A stretch of DNA of 64,000 nt from Arabidopsis thaliana (taxonomy: Eukaryota > Streptophyta > Magnoliopsida > Brassicales > Brassicaceae). Under the pieces are notes generated by a model. It was not told where the DNA came from, did no database searches, and saw only the letters and a list, made by a program, of their open reading frames with translations. Every line of letters begins with the position of its first letter. The stretch's first letter is position 1. Below are positions 14,235-25,345 of this stretch, one piece after another. Location: contig NC_003076.8 of the NCBI RefSeq assembly GCF_000001735.4, positions 23,811,835-23,875,834 on the forward strand, given 5' to 3'. The position numbers and the translations under genes are program-made.

Positions 14235-14288
14235 AAGAACATACATATGCAATCCTACCAAAAAAAAAAGAAGAACATACATATGCAA
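14235..14288. repeat. 18-bp direct repeat flanking an 18-bp ACC-poly(A) insert
   Basis: AAGAACATACATATGCAA is at 14235-14252 and again, perfectly, at 14271-14288. The 18 bases between them are TCCTACC followed by ten A and a G. This is the clearest example in the window of a tail-only insertion bounded by a target-site-like duplication. Confidence 0.85.
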
Positions 14289-14357
14289 ATACATGTAATA
14301 ACGGAGTTTGAAGGATTTCTATGTAAAAAGTCATCTAAATAGATGTTCGTATTACAT

Positions 14358-14406
14358 TGGCCAAGTGAAGAACTTTTTTTTTTTTTGGTAAGACTGGCCA
14401 AGTGAA
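14358..14406. repeat. 12-bp direct repeat flanking a T-tract insert
   Basis: TGGCCAAGTGAA is at 14358-14369 and 14395-14406. The 25-bp insert is a T run followed by GGTAAGAC, i.e. CTTACC then poly(A) on the minus strand. Confidence 0.75.
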
Positions 14407-14523
14407 TAACTAATTGTTGGAACTTGGAACCATCATTTTAACAAATATTGATAATTCATACTGTATTATTGCAAAAAAAATTATTGGTAATATAAACAAA
14501 TTGCTCTAAAACAGACATTTATG

Positions 14524-14562
14524 TTGCATTACATGTTTTTTTTTTATTTTGCATTACATGTT
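14524..14562. repeat. 14-bp direct repeat flanking an 11-bp T-rich insert
   Basis: TTGCATTACATGTT is at 14524-14537 and 14549-14562. The insert is eight T then ATT. Confidence 0.75.
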
Positions 14563-15325
14563 AACAAATGCAAGAGATCATTTTCAGAAAACATAATCAT
14601 TTAAACAAAGACAATATCGTTTGGTGAAATCTTGGATAATCTTCTTAATAATGTGATTCGATATTTACATATATTTTAGCATATGGCAAAATTGGATATT
14701 GATGGGTCTACCATGTTGCTTGTTGTGAGTTCAAAGTGCATAAAGCTATAAAATCCACTCTGTTCCTCACTGTCTCTGTGACCGAAAAAACAACAACTTC
14801 ACGTGAACGATTGCAACATTTTTTATTGTTTTCTTATACCTTAGAATCTTTTTGACTTTACAAGACTAAATTTTAAGAAGATGGAACTAATCAAATCTCA
14901 AATTTTATGCAAGACTAAGACTTATCTACAATTTACATGGAATGTTTTTTTCAAAAAACAAACTTTGTGTGATCAGCTGGGCCAGGTTCAAAAACACTGT
15001 TCCTGTGAATCCAATTCATCATGACAAATGATCACATGGCAACATAAAAAAAAGCCCCTTTAATTTTTCCGAGTCAGGCTTTCAAGTTTCAGAAACCAAA
15101 GATCTTCACAGCTTGAAAGTAGTAGACTAACATTATATATGGAGAGATAAGCTATAAAAAAATATTCACACTTAAGAGTTGGGAAGATCATTAGACTAAC
15201 TACTTTAAAGAGATCTTCTAGCTGCTTTCTTATTTCCTGCAACTGTTTTATCTTAGGCTTAACACTAATATTATGATCACATACCTGCAAGTAAAAAATT
15301 TGGGTTTGAAGTAAAAATACAAACT

Positions 15326-17769
15326 TCAGACCCGCCCAACAGGCGAGAACCGCGGTTGATACCCGACGGTGTTGCCATTAGGGTTTGAATCTTGGTCCGG
15401 GAGTAACACGGTTTTTCCCCTAACTTTATGTTCATCACAAGAGCTTTTCTGCTCAAGGATGTTCTCTGACATTTTCCTACTCTCTGCAAGTGCCATGCAT
15501 ATAGAGAACGCTTGTAGTTGTGAAAGGGATGAATTATATGCAACTGAATATATCCCTTCTTTGATCGGTTTAAAGCTCAAGAACGGATGCTCCTCCGCTT
15601 GTTCTCCCTGGAAAAACGTAGAAATGTGATGATGAAACCTTTTGGTTTTGATTTGGCAGAGAGCAAAAAAAAGGACATTTGATTTAGGACTAAGTATAGA
15701 ATCTGCACCAGAAAGAAGAGTTCGAATCTGTTTGAAGAGGGTGGTGAGTTTGATGTTGCCGACTTCTTGTAGGAGAGGTTGTGCTGATTTGTAAGAATTC
15801 TGAGATTACAGCCCATGTCCCAACCTCCACAATCGCAAGATCCACCTGTTCTCCATCGCTGTATCAAAGACGATGGCCCTCCTTTCTGAGGCATACTATG
15901 AACACCGCTTTGAAGTATGACCGTAGCACTAATGTCTTGGTCAAAAAACTTGTCTTTGATGTGATCTTCAAGCTCTCCACTAGTTGCATTGTGATCCTGA
16001 ACCGTGTTTAGTGGAGCCCTTCTGTGAAACAATCTTGGCATCTTCACGATGATCGCAGCTAGCTCGTTTTTCAACTGCAGATCAGACTTTTCCGTGCTCT
16101 CTCGATCAAGTTCTACAGAGAAGAGAACAAACTCTCTGATGGAACCAGATGGCAAAGAGCTCGAGACCCGCATCTGAGCAACAACATTAGAGATGAGACC
16201 ATGTGTTTGGCCGCTGCCTCTTTGGTTTAACCACCCACTGTTTCTCTTATGGTCTTTAATAGAGAAGAAAGTATAAACACTAGTACATTCACCCTCTTCC
16301 GAGCTTCCCATTTTCTTTTGGGTGGCCGCAATAATGTCTGTTTCTTTGTTCACTGCAAATGTAAAGAGTGGCTGATTGTTCTTAACTGTAACCCGCAGAA
16401 CAGCTCGAACCATGGATGATCCTAGCTTCTTTCCATGAGCTGAATCATTGACATTTACTGATTTGCAACCTGTGATACCCAATTTAAGTCGTTGAAGGCC
16501 TTGACCTTTCGGCCCCTCCACAGAATTGCCAGAGTTAGCTGCTCTTGGCTTCAATAGAGGCTCTAGCAACCTTCTTAAATGGCTTGTCGTGGTTGTATCT
16601 TTTTTACTGGGTTTGTTGCAATTTGAGCCGTCAACATCAGATAATAGAGCCACATTTTGTGAATCTATCTTTGTGGAGTTAGTCATTGAGTCTAGCTGGG
16701 TTGTGGGAACAGTACCTCCTTCACTGTTAGTTTTGCTTGCCTTACCCATATTGAAGCTAAGCCGCTGAAAAGGAGATATACTTCTCCCCTTTTCAGATGT
16801 CACTTTATGCGTCTTTGAATCTTGTCTCTGGCAAGGCTCATACATACAATGTTTCACAGATAACAAAGATGATGCTCTGTCTTCTGAGATTTTACCTTTG
16901 GAAGATTTATTCCTTGCTTTTGTTAAGAGTGACACGCACTGAGATAGTTCAACTGAAACCTTTTTCTGGTCAGCATCAGTGGAGCCAAGTTTACTCTCTG
17001 CCAAGCAGCCATCAGCATTACATGGCAAGGGACAAGAATGTTGAGTACAGTAATCTCCTTCAACACCGTGAACAACCCGGACTTTTCTATTTGAACTCCT
17101 CTTGCAGGTCTTAGCCTCCCCATGCTGCTTTCGACCAAGTTCTCCATCATGTTCATTTCGGTTTCTTTCGTGCAAGTTCTTTTCACTCTTCCTATGTCTG
17201 CTAACATCAGCCTTTGACTTTACCTCCATGTTCAAGCCAGCCTCAGGATTCAATCCATGTGACAAAGTTCCATTTTTAGAGCAAATCTTCCCTTTCAGAT
17301 CCTTCTCCTCACACACATCTAATCCTTGTGCATTAGTACTTGGACCAAACTGCTCTTCTGGTACGCTGAAACATCTACGATCTTTGTGTTTCTTTCTCCG
17401 AGTACATTTGATTTCTTCACACTCCTTTACAACAGAATTTGGCATCACACTGGACTGCCGTGAGCTACGATGTTTCAATCGACGATCCGAACTACGGTTC
17501 TGCACTTTACTTGGACCAGCAGATGATGACTCGCCTCTAGGCGGAGGAGCCAACAAAGCATCTGCTTGGGAAACCATAGGGAATCTACTCTTCATTGAAA
17601 CCCTGTTATGACTATGCTGCCACTTCTCCAAACGGCCCCAATCAAGAACACCAACACTCAAGAGCTTTTCCTGAGGTGTAGTTTCAGCTCTCTCCAAGAA
17701 AACCGGTAACTTGGACATATACTTAACAAGCTCATGACTCTCGAGACGTTGTTTCACAGGAGTTTCCAT
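15326..17769 (-). CDS. DUF3527-family protein, plant-specific, function unknown
   Basis: Two coding exons, 17769-15709 (2061 nt) and 15607-15326 (282 nt), give 780 aa. The long first exon starts METPVKQRLESHELVKYM. A basic, low-complexity middle (many Ser, Lys, Arg and His) follows. The C-terminal third carries the DUF3527 hallmarks: LLEPLLKPR, a VRAVLRVTVKNNQPLF strand, GGSCDCGGWDMGCNLRIL with clustered Cys and Gly, and the terminal SPVGRV just before the stop at 15326. The donor at 15709/15708 (CTG, then GTGCAG) and the acceptor before 15607 keep the frame. Reading through the intron would add about 40 unrelated residues instead. Only some family members have been linked to development, and no reaction is known. 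A 5' UTR intron upstream is likely. I recall this as At5g59020. Confidence 0.85.
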
Positions 17770-18800
17770 AGATTGTAGTAGTAGCTAGTCACAGAACCAA
17801 TGGATTCACATCAATCTAACTTATATGACTTCCTGGATTCTGAAAAATTGAAGAAACACCAAAATCAATCACATCAAAAAGTGTATTGAAAGCACTTTCT
17901 GAAAAGTTCTTTTCTACAATGATCACGGTATCAAAGAGAAGAAAGAATACAAAAAAAAACAAAAAAAGTGGTCCTCAAGGACGCAGAAAGAAATGCAGGA
18001 AGAAGAAGATAATAATGATTGATATCAAAACATCTTTCGATAATGCTAAAAATACATATCATGGACCCGAAGAAACAGCTGAATGATGCGTCCGTGCATT
18101 TATGAACAAGTATCACAAACAATAAGAAACGACAAAAACAAATTTCAGATTTGATTCAAAACTTTTGACGGATCCAAGAAAAAAAGGAGAAATCAAAAAT
18201 TTCGGAAATTAACCAAAATCGTAAGCTCGGAGAAGAAAGAGACGACGGTATATACATAAATCGCTAAGAATTTGTTCTTAAAATCAACGAAGCAAAAATG
18301 ATCAAGCTCCGATTTGAATCGAATTCGAAACATAAAATTTAATCTAGGTTTAGTTAGATTGTACATATATAAGCAAAACGAAAGCGTGATAAAACCTAGA
18401 AGAACGGCATTGAAGTGGTTTATCAGCTTAACGAAACGGCAATGTTTCAACCAAACCCAAAGCGAAGAAACTTTCCCGAGAATCGTGGGAAAAGAAAAGA
18501 GTAAAATTACCTCAAACAGCGAAGAGAAAATGCAGAACCGACACAACCACTCGGCGACGGAGAAGACGAAGATACAGAGAGTGAGAAACAGAGATTCAAA
18601 AATACTAAGGAGAGTGAATCAGCAAAAGTGAAGATCCAAAAAAAAAAAACAGAGAAGTGATCGATTCACATAAAAGCTACAGAGAGAGAGATTGTGACCC
18701 TGGGAGAGAAGATGATCGGACGGTGGAGAATGAAGGAAAGGGTTAAATCATGCGGTTGAGATTATCGAGGAAGGGGCGCGGGAATGGTTTATGTCAGGGT
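17770..18800. promoter_or_regulatory. 5' UTR, likely leader intron and promoter of the DUF3527 gene
   Basis: Minus-strand DNA from about 18700 down to 17770 is rich in A on the plus strand (T/C-rich leader on the coding strand). An AG acceptor-like site lies close to the start codon and a GT-rich donor zone near 18510, suggesting a spliced 5' UTR. Plus-strand open frames here look like fortuitous products of low complexity. Confidence 0.4.
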
Positions 18801-21800
18801 GGTCCCCACATGTATATATTCACATGTTTACGTGTGCTCATTAGCATAAGATTTCCACCATAAACTGACAAAATTATACTCCAAAAACAATTTAATTCCA
18901 CTTTTTCCTTAAAAAGATTAGCATTTATTAGATATACAGTATAATGTCAACACAATGTGAATGATTTAATCACATGATTAACATCACAGAAAATAAATCA
19001 CATGTTTTGCTTTGTTTTACGGCCTTTACTGTAGACCTTTGACAAAAAAAAATGTTTATTTTAGATAACTACAATGATTTGAATATATTACAAATATCAC
19101 AAATTATATCGAGACGATTTCTAAAATAAAAATATATTTACATACTGTCAGTGGTTCTTACGATTATTTCACGACTTGACTACTAGCTATAGAAAAATAG
19201 TTCTGATGTATGAAATTTATAACAATATATAATGTACAGTATATTCTCTGGTTCTAGATGTATCTTATATATACGAGAGCTGCACCAAAAATAAATGCAA
19301 TCGTGTGGTCAATTTTAATTTACCCTAATGTAGTTTGGTAAGAAAACTATATGATATGTTTGTGTGTATAGATTAATAGTATAAAGTTTGTATGTTGGTG
19401 GGTCGATCGTGGGGTTGATTTCATAGATTATTATGGGTCCACTGACGCAGCTCAAGATCAGAGACTGTAGTTTCCAAGAAAGCTTATAATGATCAAATTT
19501 TGTAATGTGCAAGTAGCTTGTAGTATTAATTTGGATATAAAAATCTACTGTATCTAACCACAATACGTGATATATCTATTGTTAATTACTTACTTATAGT
19601 AGCAATGGAGTTGGCTATAATTATATAGCACGGAGTCTCACAAATACATGGAGTCTTTAATGTCACTATCTTTTGTTCTCTACGAAAACTGGTTTATGTC
19701 TCACAAGAATTAATAGTAAAATGTCTATTACTAGTTGTTGCTTTTAAAATCAAATTATTCGATTCAGTCAGTCATATTTGGATAGACATAAGCTATTTTC
19801 TCGGTGAAGTTTGAAATTTGGGAACAAAGATTAAATATTTGTAGTTGGCAGCTCATAACAATATACATGAGTATTGGTACTAAGAGATCATTATACATTG
19901 TCACTGATGAGTGATGATGGAAGATTGAAATGCAGCTAGCTACTTTTCGAATAAGATGAAATCACCATTCCTAGGGACACCATAAAAGAAAGAAGAAAGT
20001 CCTTTATGTGGATATTCATCATAAGCAAAACAAAGCAACTAACAAAAGATGAATTTAAAAGTAAGATCGAAATATATAATAAATTAAAAACACAAAAGAG
20101 GAATCACTTTTTCTTTTAGTTGCAAAGTGATAACTACTATTTTCCCATCCACCGACGAGGAATTACTTCATTAGTTTGGTTTTATAGGATGAATTATTTC
20201 TTACAGAGTCGTCTAAATTAGACGCTAAATCAAATGATGAATTTCATTAGAACACTAAATTAAGCTAAGAAAGGCATGTCACGTGTGAGCACGATTACTT
20301 TTTTCTTTTTCTTTTTCTGTGTTAATGTATGCACGAGTATTAGTTACCTAACATTTCAATAGATATTTCAATTTTTAGATATGTATGTAAATAACAATTT
20401 TGTGCACTATTTTTTTTCTTCCACTCAACATTTAAAGTGAGATGGGGTTTAAACTTTAAAGCGCAATGAAAAGGAAAAGATACCATATCTTAAATGTTCA
20501 AAAGGTCACTTAAGCTTGTCGCAGAAAGTCCATTTGGCAAATTTAATAAATATCACTATCCGATTTTTCTAATGTACTATTTGAATAATTAAAAACTAAT
20601 CAGAAATTACTATTTTAATGTACGCACGGTGTTCATAGTTGCTTGTCTTAGACAGGCTTAGCCACTCCCAGTCACGACGACTTTACTTAAGATAACAAAG
20701 CAAAGATATATATGCTATATGTTTTCGTCTACAACGTAACTCACATATAAATATACTAAAAATTTAAATTCAAATGGTTATATAACAGCAATATTAACAA
20801 AAAATAGAAACTACTAGACTGTAATATATATGTAAAATAAATACATATACATATTTTATATATATTAAGGAATAATTATCCAAGAACAATACGATTATAC
20901 AAATCAAACAAAAAATTATGAAGATATAACATATATACGTTTTGAAAATATGAAAAAAAAAAAAAACTGAAGTGACCAGCTCTAGGATGGGCTTTAAAAT
21001 TTCTCTAAAAATAATTAGGGCTCACAGGATGGCTAAAAGCCCAAGAACAGAACTGACTTTGGATCTCTTTGCCAAAAACCACCAATATCTTGTATGTATT
21101 AAAGACAACATGCAATGGATGGATCATGATAAATTGTGGTACCAAAGCATTCTTGGCGTTGAGCCGTTGACACAAAATGAAGAAGACGCTCCCAACTAAG
21201 ATATGATCATATATATTTTATTTTGTCTTAAAGACAGAATGTGCTGCAGTCTGCTTTATGCAAAAGGTCCCAGCTAAACAAAGAAATTTGAGCCTTTCTG
21301 AAATGAAGAGGCCCATGATGAATTAGGAGAAGAAGGCCCACTTAGAAACTTGTTGCAGAGTACGTTAAAAGTTAAAACATACGAGAAAAATAGCTTTAGA
21401 GTTTGATGATAGGTTTACAAAAAAAAAGAAAAGAAAAAAAAGAGAGTTTGATGATAATTGTCTTCTTCATCTTTTCTTTTTCTGGTTTTCATCATCTTTC
21501 TCTACTCTTCTTCTTGTAACTTGATTTTAAATTAATTAGTGAACTACATCTAACTATTATAAATTTAAAAACCCTTTAACCAAATACACCCAAAAAAAAA
21601 ACGAAACTATATGGGTCATAGTGTCAGCGAGGTCACGAGACTATAGTGAGAAAATAATAGTAAGAATTTTTATTTTATTTTTTTGTGTCATCAAACGCCA
21701 TTTGTAAACTATATATACATATATTGAATTTGGGTGTATTCGATAGGAAGACTATATACCTTTGCTTCTTCTATACATTTTTAATGAACTTTTGTAAACA

Positions 21801-22110
21801 CATCTCTAACTACAAAGTTGAGATAAGAAAATTATATATGAAATTCTGAGAGAAAAAAAAAACAAATTGGAGCCCAAAAGTAGTAAATTGTATACTCAGC
21901 TTTCACCATTAGCCAGCAGAATAAAACAAAAGCAAAAAAAATTAAGCAAACGATAGAAAATATCAAATATTCCTCCTCCTCACATTCACACACACATGAA
22001 CCTCAAGAACAATCCATAAAATAACCAAGAAAACTACAAACCCTAGATCTTTAATTTGAATCACAAGCATGGATCAATCCATACATATATATAAAGCATT
22101 GATATTATCA
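18801..22110. other. AT-rich intergenic region, no gene recognised
   Basis: About 3.3 kb of spacer. A 75-codon plus-strand frame at 20972-21199 has no motif that I recognise and is not supported by flanking exons. A direct-repeat structure at 21398-21455 is described separately. The last 100-200 bases are the likely 3' UTR of COPT1. Confidence 0.55.
21398..21455. repeat. 14-bp direct repeat flanking a 30-bp A-rich insert
   Basis: AGAGTTTGATGATA is at 21398-21411 and 21442-21455. Between them are GGTTTAC and an A/G tail. The copies are perfect. Confidence 0.75.
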
Positions 22111-22623
22111 TCAACAAGCACAACCTGAGGGAGGAACATAGTTAGTTTTCCGGTCATCGGAGGTATTCCGGAAAGTTTGGCTTCCGAACAACATGAAACC
22201 AACGGCATGACCGGCCAGAGCGACGAGAAACACACCGGCGTTAAACGACATGACGGCGAGCATGACTAGATAGGCGAGGCCGATACGGAGGGTATACACG
22301 GCGGTTTGGATTAACCCGGCGGCACGATTAGCCGAATCTCCGGTGGAGCCACGGAGGAGAGAGGAATGAGCAAGCCATTCGGTGAGGACGGCGAGAAAGA
22401 AGACAAAGATAAGACAAAGAGCATACATGCCGGAGCTTGTTCCGGGCCAACCGGAGAAGAGAACCTCCGTGTTCTTGCCCCAAAAGAAGGTCATGTGCAT
22501 CATCATCTTCATGTGGTGATGTCCTCCTCCTTCGTTCATGGATCCATTGTTCATCATGGATGATGGTGATGATGATGATGATGATGATGGTCGAGGCATT
22601 CCATGCATGTGATCATGATCCAT
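22111..22623 (-). CDS. COPT1: High-affinity copper transporter, Ctr family
   Basis: A single exon of 513 nt encodes 170 aa. I chose the ATG at 22623 (MDHDHMHGMPRP): the longer open frame starting at 22677 adds 18 residues that are not family-like. The extracellular N-terminus is rich in Met and His (MHGM, MKMMMHM) for Cu(I) capture and carries a poly-Ser run. Three hydrophobic spans follow: one after the FFWGKNTEVLFSGWPG motif (about 65-85), one holding the diagnostic MxxxM (YLVMLAVMSFNAG), and a third with GxxxG (GHAVGFMLFG). The C-terminus ends in CAC, a Cys-x-Cys intracellular copper site. The protein imports Cu(I) at the plasma membrane as a trimer. The gene is divergent to COPT3 across 2.27 kb, and four GTAC cores lie 150-205 bp upstream. 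Confidence 0.95.
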   Translation of the reverse strand: MDHDHMHGMPRPSSSSSSSPSSMMNNGSMNEGGGHHHMKMMMHMTFFWGKNTEVLFSGWPGTSSGMYALCLIFVFFLAVLTEWLAHSSLLRGSTGDSANRAAGLIQTAVYTLRIGLAYLVMLAVMSFNAGVFLVALAGHAVGFMLFGSQTFRNTSDDRKTNYVPPSGCAC

Positions 22624-22774
22624 GGTTTCTTTGTTCTTGGCTCTTGTGTTTTGGTTGGGAGGAGAGGAAAATTGCAAGAAATTGGTTGCTTGGTATTTAA
22701 TGGCATTTATTTGAGATTCTTATTTAAAATGAAATTTCGGTTTCTGTGGAGATAAGAGTATCGATGTTAACGTA

Positions 22775-22825
22775 GTACAGTACAACTTGTTTTTTGACTT
22801 GTCAAACCTTCTGTCGTACTCGTAC
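22775..22825. promoter_or_regulatory. Cluster of four GTAC copper-response cores upstream of COPT1
   Basis: GTAC occurs at 22775-22778, 22780-22783, 22816-22819 and 22822-22825, i.e. four palindromic cores in 51 bp, 150-205 bp before the COPT1 start codon. GTAC is the core recognised by the copper-deficiency regulator SPL7 (CRR1-type SBP domain). I saw no further GTAC in the remainder of this spacer until the COPT3-proximal cluster. Confidence 0.75.
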
Positions 22826-24719
22826 ATAAAAGGTAATATTTAGAAAGTAAAAAGAGAGAATTATGTCCACTTAATATCTAAATTTTAGTTAGTAATTTTT
22901 GTTCAAAATCCCTTAATTAATTACTATATTAAGTTCTTAGTTTACACTTTACACTCTTTTTCATCGGCTTCTTGATTTACAATCAGCTACTCCATTCATG
23001 GAATTCTCTAAATCAATTTTGGTTTGTATAGGATTGAGAATCAATAAATGTTAAAATTTTACACATGCGATTCACGTTGATTTTATTATCATTTCATTTA
23101 CAAGTTTAATGTATGTTTTTGGTTATTTTTTTCATGAATAAATTAAGATTTTGAATGAAGACAGCAAATCGGGTAATGTAGGACACATAAAATTGAATAA
23201 GGCGATACAGTTTAAGTATTATATGTGCAAGAAAACACAGTCAGAACAAATGCGGTTAGTGTTGAATTAGAGATCAAGAATAATGCTTGAATGGTGAGAA
23301 AATAATGAGATATGAGTATAATATTTTATCAAATTTTAAAAAATGTTTTTAACATATCAATTTTTTTTGTTTTGGATATAAATGGTTTAGTTAAGTTGTT
23401 GTTTTTTTAAAATGTATTTCTGAAATAAAACGCACCAAAAGACACCTCATTTTATGCTTCTTCTTTGTAAGGTGCATTTCTTATTTTCTCTTCATTGCGA
23501 TTTGCGAAGATCCGCATGTGATTCATTTATTATTAAAACATAATGTTGATGTGTTATTATAAGGTTGGTTTGTTGAATGATAACATTAATAATGAACCGC
23601 TAAAATACGGCCTTTTACATGTTCTTCATTCAAGGCTTAGTTTACAAAAAGTTTTATAATATTTATCGATTGGACTATTGTTTCCGTGTTGAAAAATCTA
23701 ACGGCTACATAGTAGTTTTATTTGTCATATCAAATACTGAAGCATGTCAATATGTCATCACTGTCCATAATTCTTGTTTCTTGGATTTTCTTAATAAATT
23801 ATTTGTTTCCTTTCACAAACAGTATTGTTTCATAGACAAATTGTATGTTCTGTCAGTTAGCATGAAAAATTGTATGTTAGTCTACAAAATAAATCTAATA
23901 GATTCAAACATTATAGTTTACTAAAAAAAAAGATAAAGAAAAACATAGGAGCTTTGCCAATTATTGAAGCAGAGATATCTGATTGATTGATTAGTTTAAA
24001 ACTTAACTACGATTGAATAAAGGAACAACACAAAAGATATCGATGACGACCAGATACCACAAGAAAAGAAAAGATCAAGAAAGAAAGAAGAAGATATTTG
24101 ATGTGAGGTCATAAAAGAGACGTATTATTATATGGACTTTCCAAAAATACATCGTAAACATTACGTTGACGAAACTCATTCAGGCGAACGATTACGTCTG
24201 ACACCGTTCGAGGGTTTATTGGCATTTATTTACTTTATCCATGATAAAATCTAAATTGAGTAAATTGAATTTTGGCCTGTGAGGTTAATAATGATTAAGA
24301 AGGTAATTGTATGTTGTTGTTTTTTTTTTACTATGGAACGGATAACAAAAAAAATATTGGGCTTGTTTAAAGAAATTGTCAATGACTCTGGATTCTTTTT
24401 TTCTCAGTCCATGGCATAAAAATACCAGTGTTATTAAAAAAATTGAGCCCATAACAAAGCTGTGTTTTTTTTGAACACGCCCATAACAAAACTTTCTAAT
24501 TACCATTTTACGACCATATTAATAACAAATATTAGGATTTTTTTTTTTAATTTGCTTTTAACAGTCAAGCTAGAAACCAGACGAAATCACAGTCTTTAGT
24601 CAAAAACAATATAAAAAAAAAGATTCTAGATTTTTTCAGCTTTGGATAATTTACTTTTTCAATTTTAAGACTTAAAAGGAACAGATCTTTGGACATAATC
24701 TCAACAAAATATCTTTGAA
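22826..24719. other. Central part of the COPT1-COPT3 divergent spacer
   Basis: AT-rich DNA with no recognised gene. The 101-codon frame at 23619-23924 is compositionally AT-driven and has no motif. A direct-repeat structure lies at 24447-24490. Confidence 0.55.
24447..24490. repeat. 12-bp direct repeat flanking a 20-bp T-tract insert
   Basis: GCCCATAACAAA is at 24447-24458 and 24479-24490. The 20-bp insert contains eight T followed by GAACAC. Confidence 0.7.
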
Positions 24720-24784
24720 GTACACTTTTAAACTCTAATAAAATCACAATTATCGCATTATTGTTGTAAAAATGTACATTGTAC
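24720..24784. promoter_or_regulatory. Three GTAC copper-response cores upstream of COPT3
   Basis: GTAC occurs at 24720-24723, 24774-24777 and 24781-24784, between about 105 and 170 bp upstream of the COPT3 start codon. The arrangement mirrors the COPT1-proximal cluster and suggests copper-deficiency control, although this is inferred from the motif alone. Confidence 0.6.
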
Positions 24785-24818
24785 TACACACCAAACTCCA
24801 ACCCAAAAACAAAACCCT

Positions 24819-24826
24819 TATAAATA
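24819..24826 (+). promoter_or_regulatory. TATA box of COPT3
   Basis: TATAAATA lies 64 bp upstream of the COPT3 ATG and just downstream of the GTAC cores, a standard position given a leader of about 30-40 nt. Confidence 0.6.
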
Positions 24827-24889
24827 CACACACACAAGTATACACAACAACAAAATCTTCACATTGCACGTAAAAAATATCTTTATACA

Positions 24890-25345
24890 ATGAACGGCAT
24901 GAGTGGATCTTCTCCGGCGGCTCCGGCTCCTTCACCATCATCGTTCTTCCAACATCGCCACCGTCACGGTGGTATGATGCATATGACTTTCTTTTGGGGA
25001 AAAACCACGGAGGTTCTATTCGACGGATGGCCAGGGACCAGTCTGAAAATGTATTGGGTCTGTCTCGCCGTCATTTTTGTTATTTCCGCTTTCTCCGAGT
25101 GTCTATCGCGGTGCGGTTTCATGAAATCCGGTCCGGCTAGCTTGGGAGGCGGGCTATTACAGACTGCGGTTTACACCGTGAGGGCTGCTTTGTCTTATTT
25201 GGTCATGCTGGCTGTGATGTCGTTCAATGGAGGAGTCTTCGTGGCTGCGATGGCTGGTTTTGGATTAGGGTTTATGATTTTTGGAAGTAGGGCTTTTAGG
25301 GCCACTAGCAGTAACAGTCACACCGAGGTTCAATCACATTGTTGA
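24890..25345 (+). CDS. COPT3: Copper transporter, Ctr family
   Basis: A single exon encodes 151 aa. The N-terminus is short and contains fewer Met (MNGMSG) but a His/Arg patch (HRHRHGGMMHM). The family block MTFFWGKTTEVLFDGWPGTS is nearly identical to that of COPT1. Three membrane spans follow, with the MxxxM motif in the second (YLVMLAVMSFNGG) and the GxxxG motif in the third (GFGLGFMIFG). Unlike COPT1 it lacks a terminal CxC and ends in SHC. The conserved MxxxM implies Cu(I) transport. The reduced Met content and lost CxC fit a less efficient or internally located transporter, which is inference. It is arranged head to head with COPT1, indicating an old inverted duplication, and shares the GTAC promoter feature. 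Confidence 0.93.
   Translation: MNGMSGSSPAAPAPSPSSFFQHRHRHGGMMHMTFFWGKTTEVLFDGWPGTSLKMYWVCLAVIFVISAFSECLSRCGFMKSGPASLGGGLLQTAVYTVRAALSYLVMLAVMSFNGGVFVAAMAGFGLGFMIFGSRAFRATSSNSHTEVQSHC

Larger units (their letters stand above)
13758..15325. other. AT-rich spacer with three short direct-repeat insertions
   Basis: No gene is recognised. The region holds three compact structures in about 330 bp, each a direct repeat around an A or T tract (14235-14288, 14358-14406, 14524-14562). The last 270 bases or so (15060-15325) may belong to the 3' UTR of the DUF3527 gene. A 76-codon open frame there is not convincing. Confidence 0.55.

Noticed and set aside
15060-15290. 76-codon minus-strand frame after the DUF3527 stop
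   Set aside because: The family C-terminus SPVGRV ends at 15326. This frame is probably 3' UTR.
16526-17611. Several plus-strand open frames opposite the DUF3527 exon
   Set aside because: Antisense shadows of the 730-codon coding exon with no independent features.
20972-21199. 75-codon plus-strand frame
   Set aside because: Better composition than the surroundings but no motif, no exon partners and no known family. Left as uncertain spacer.
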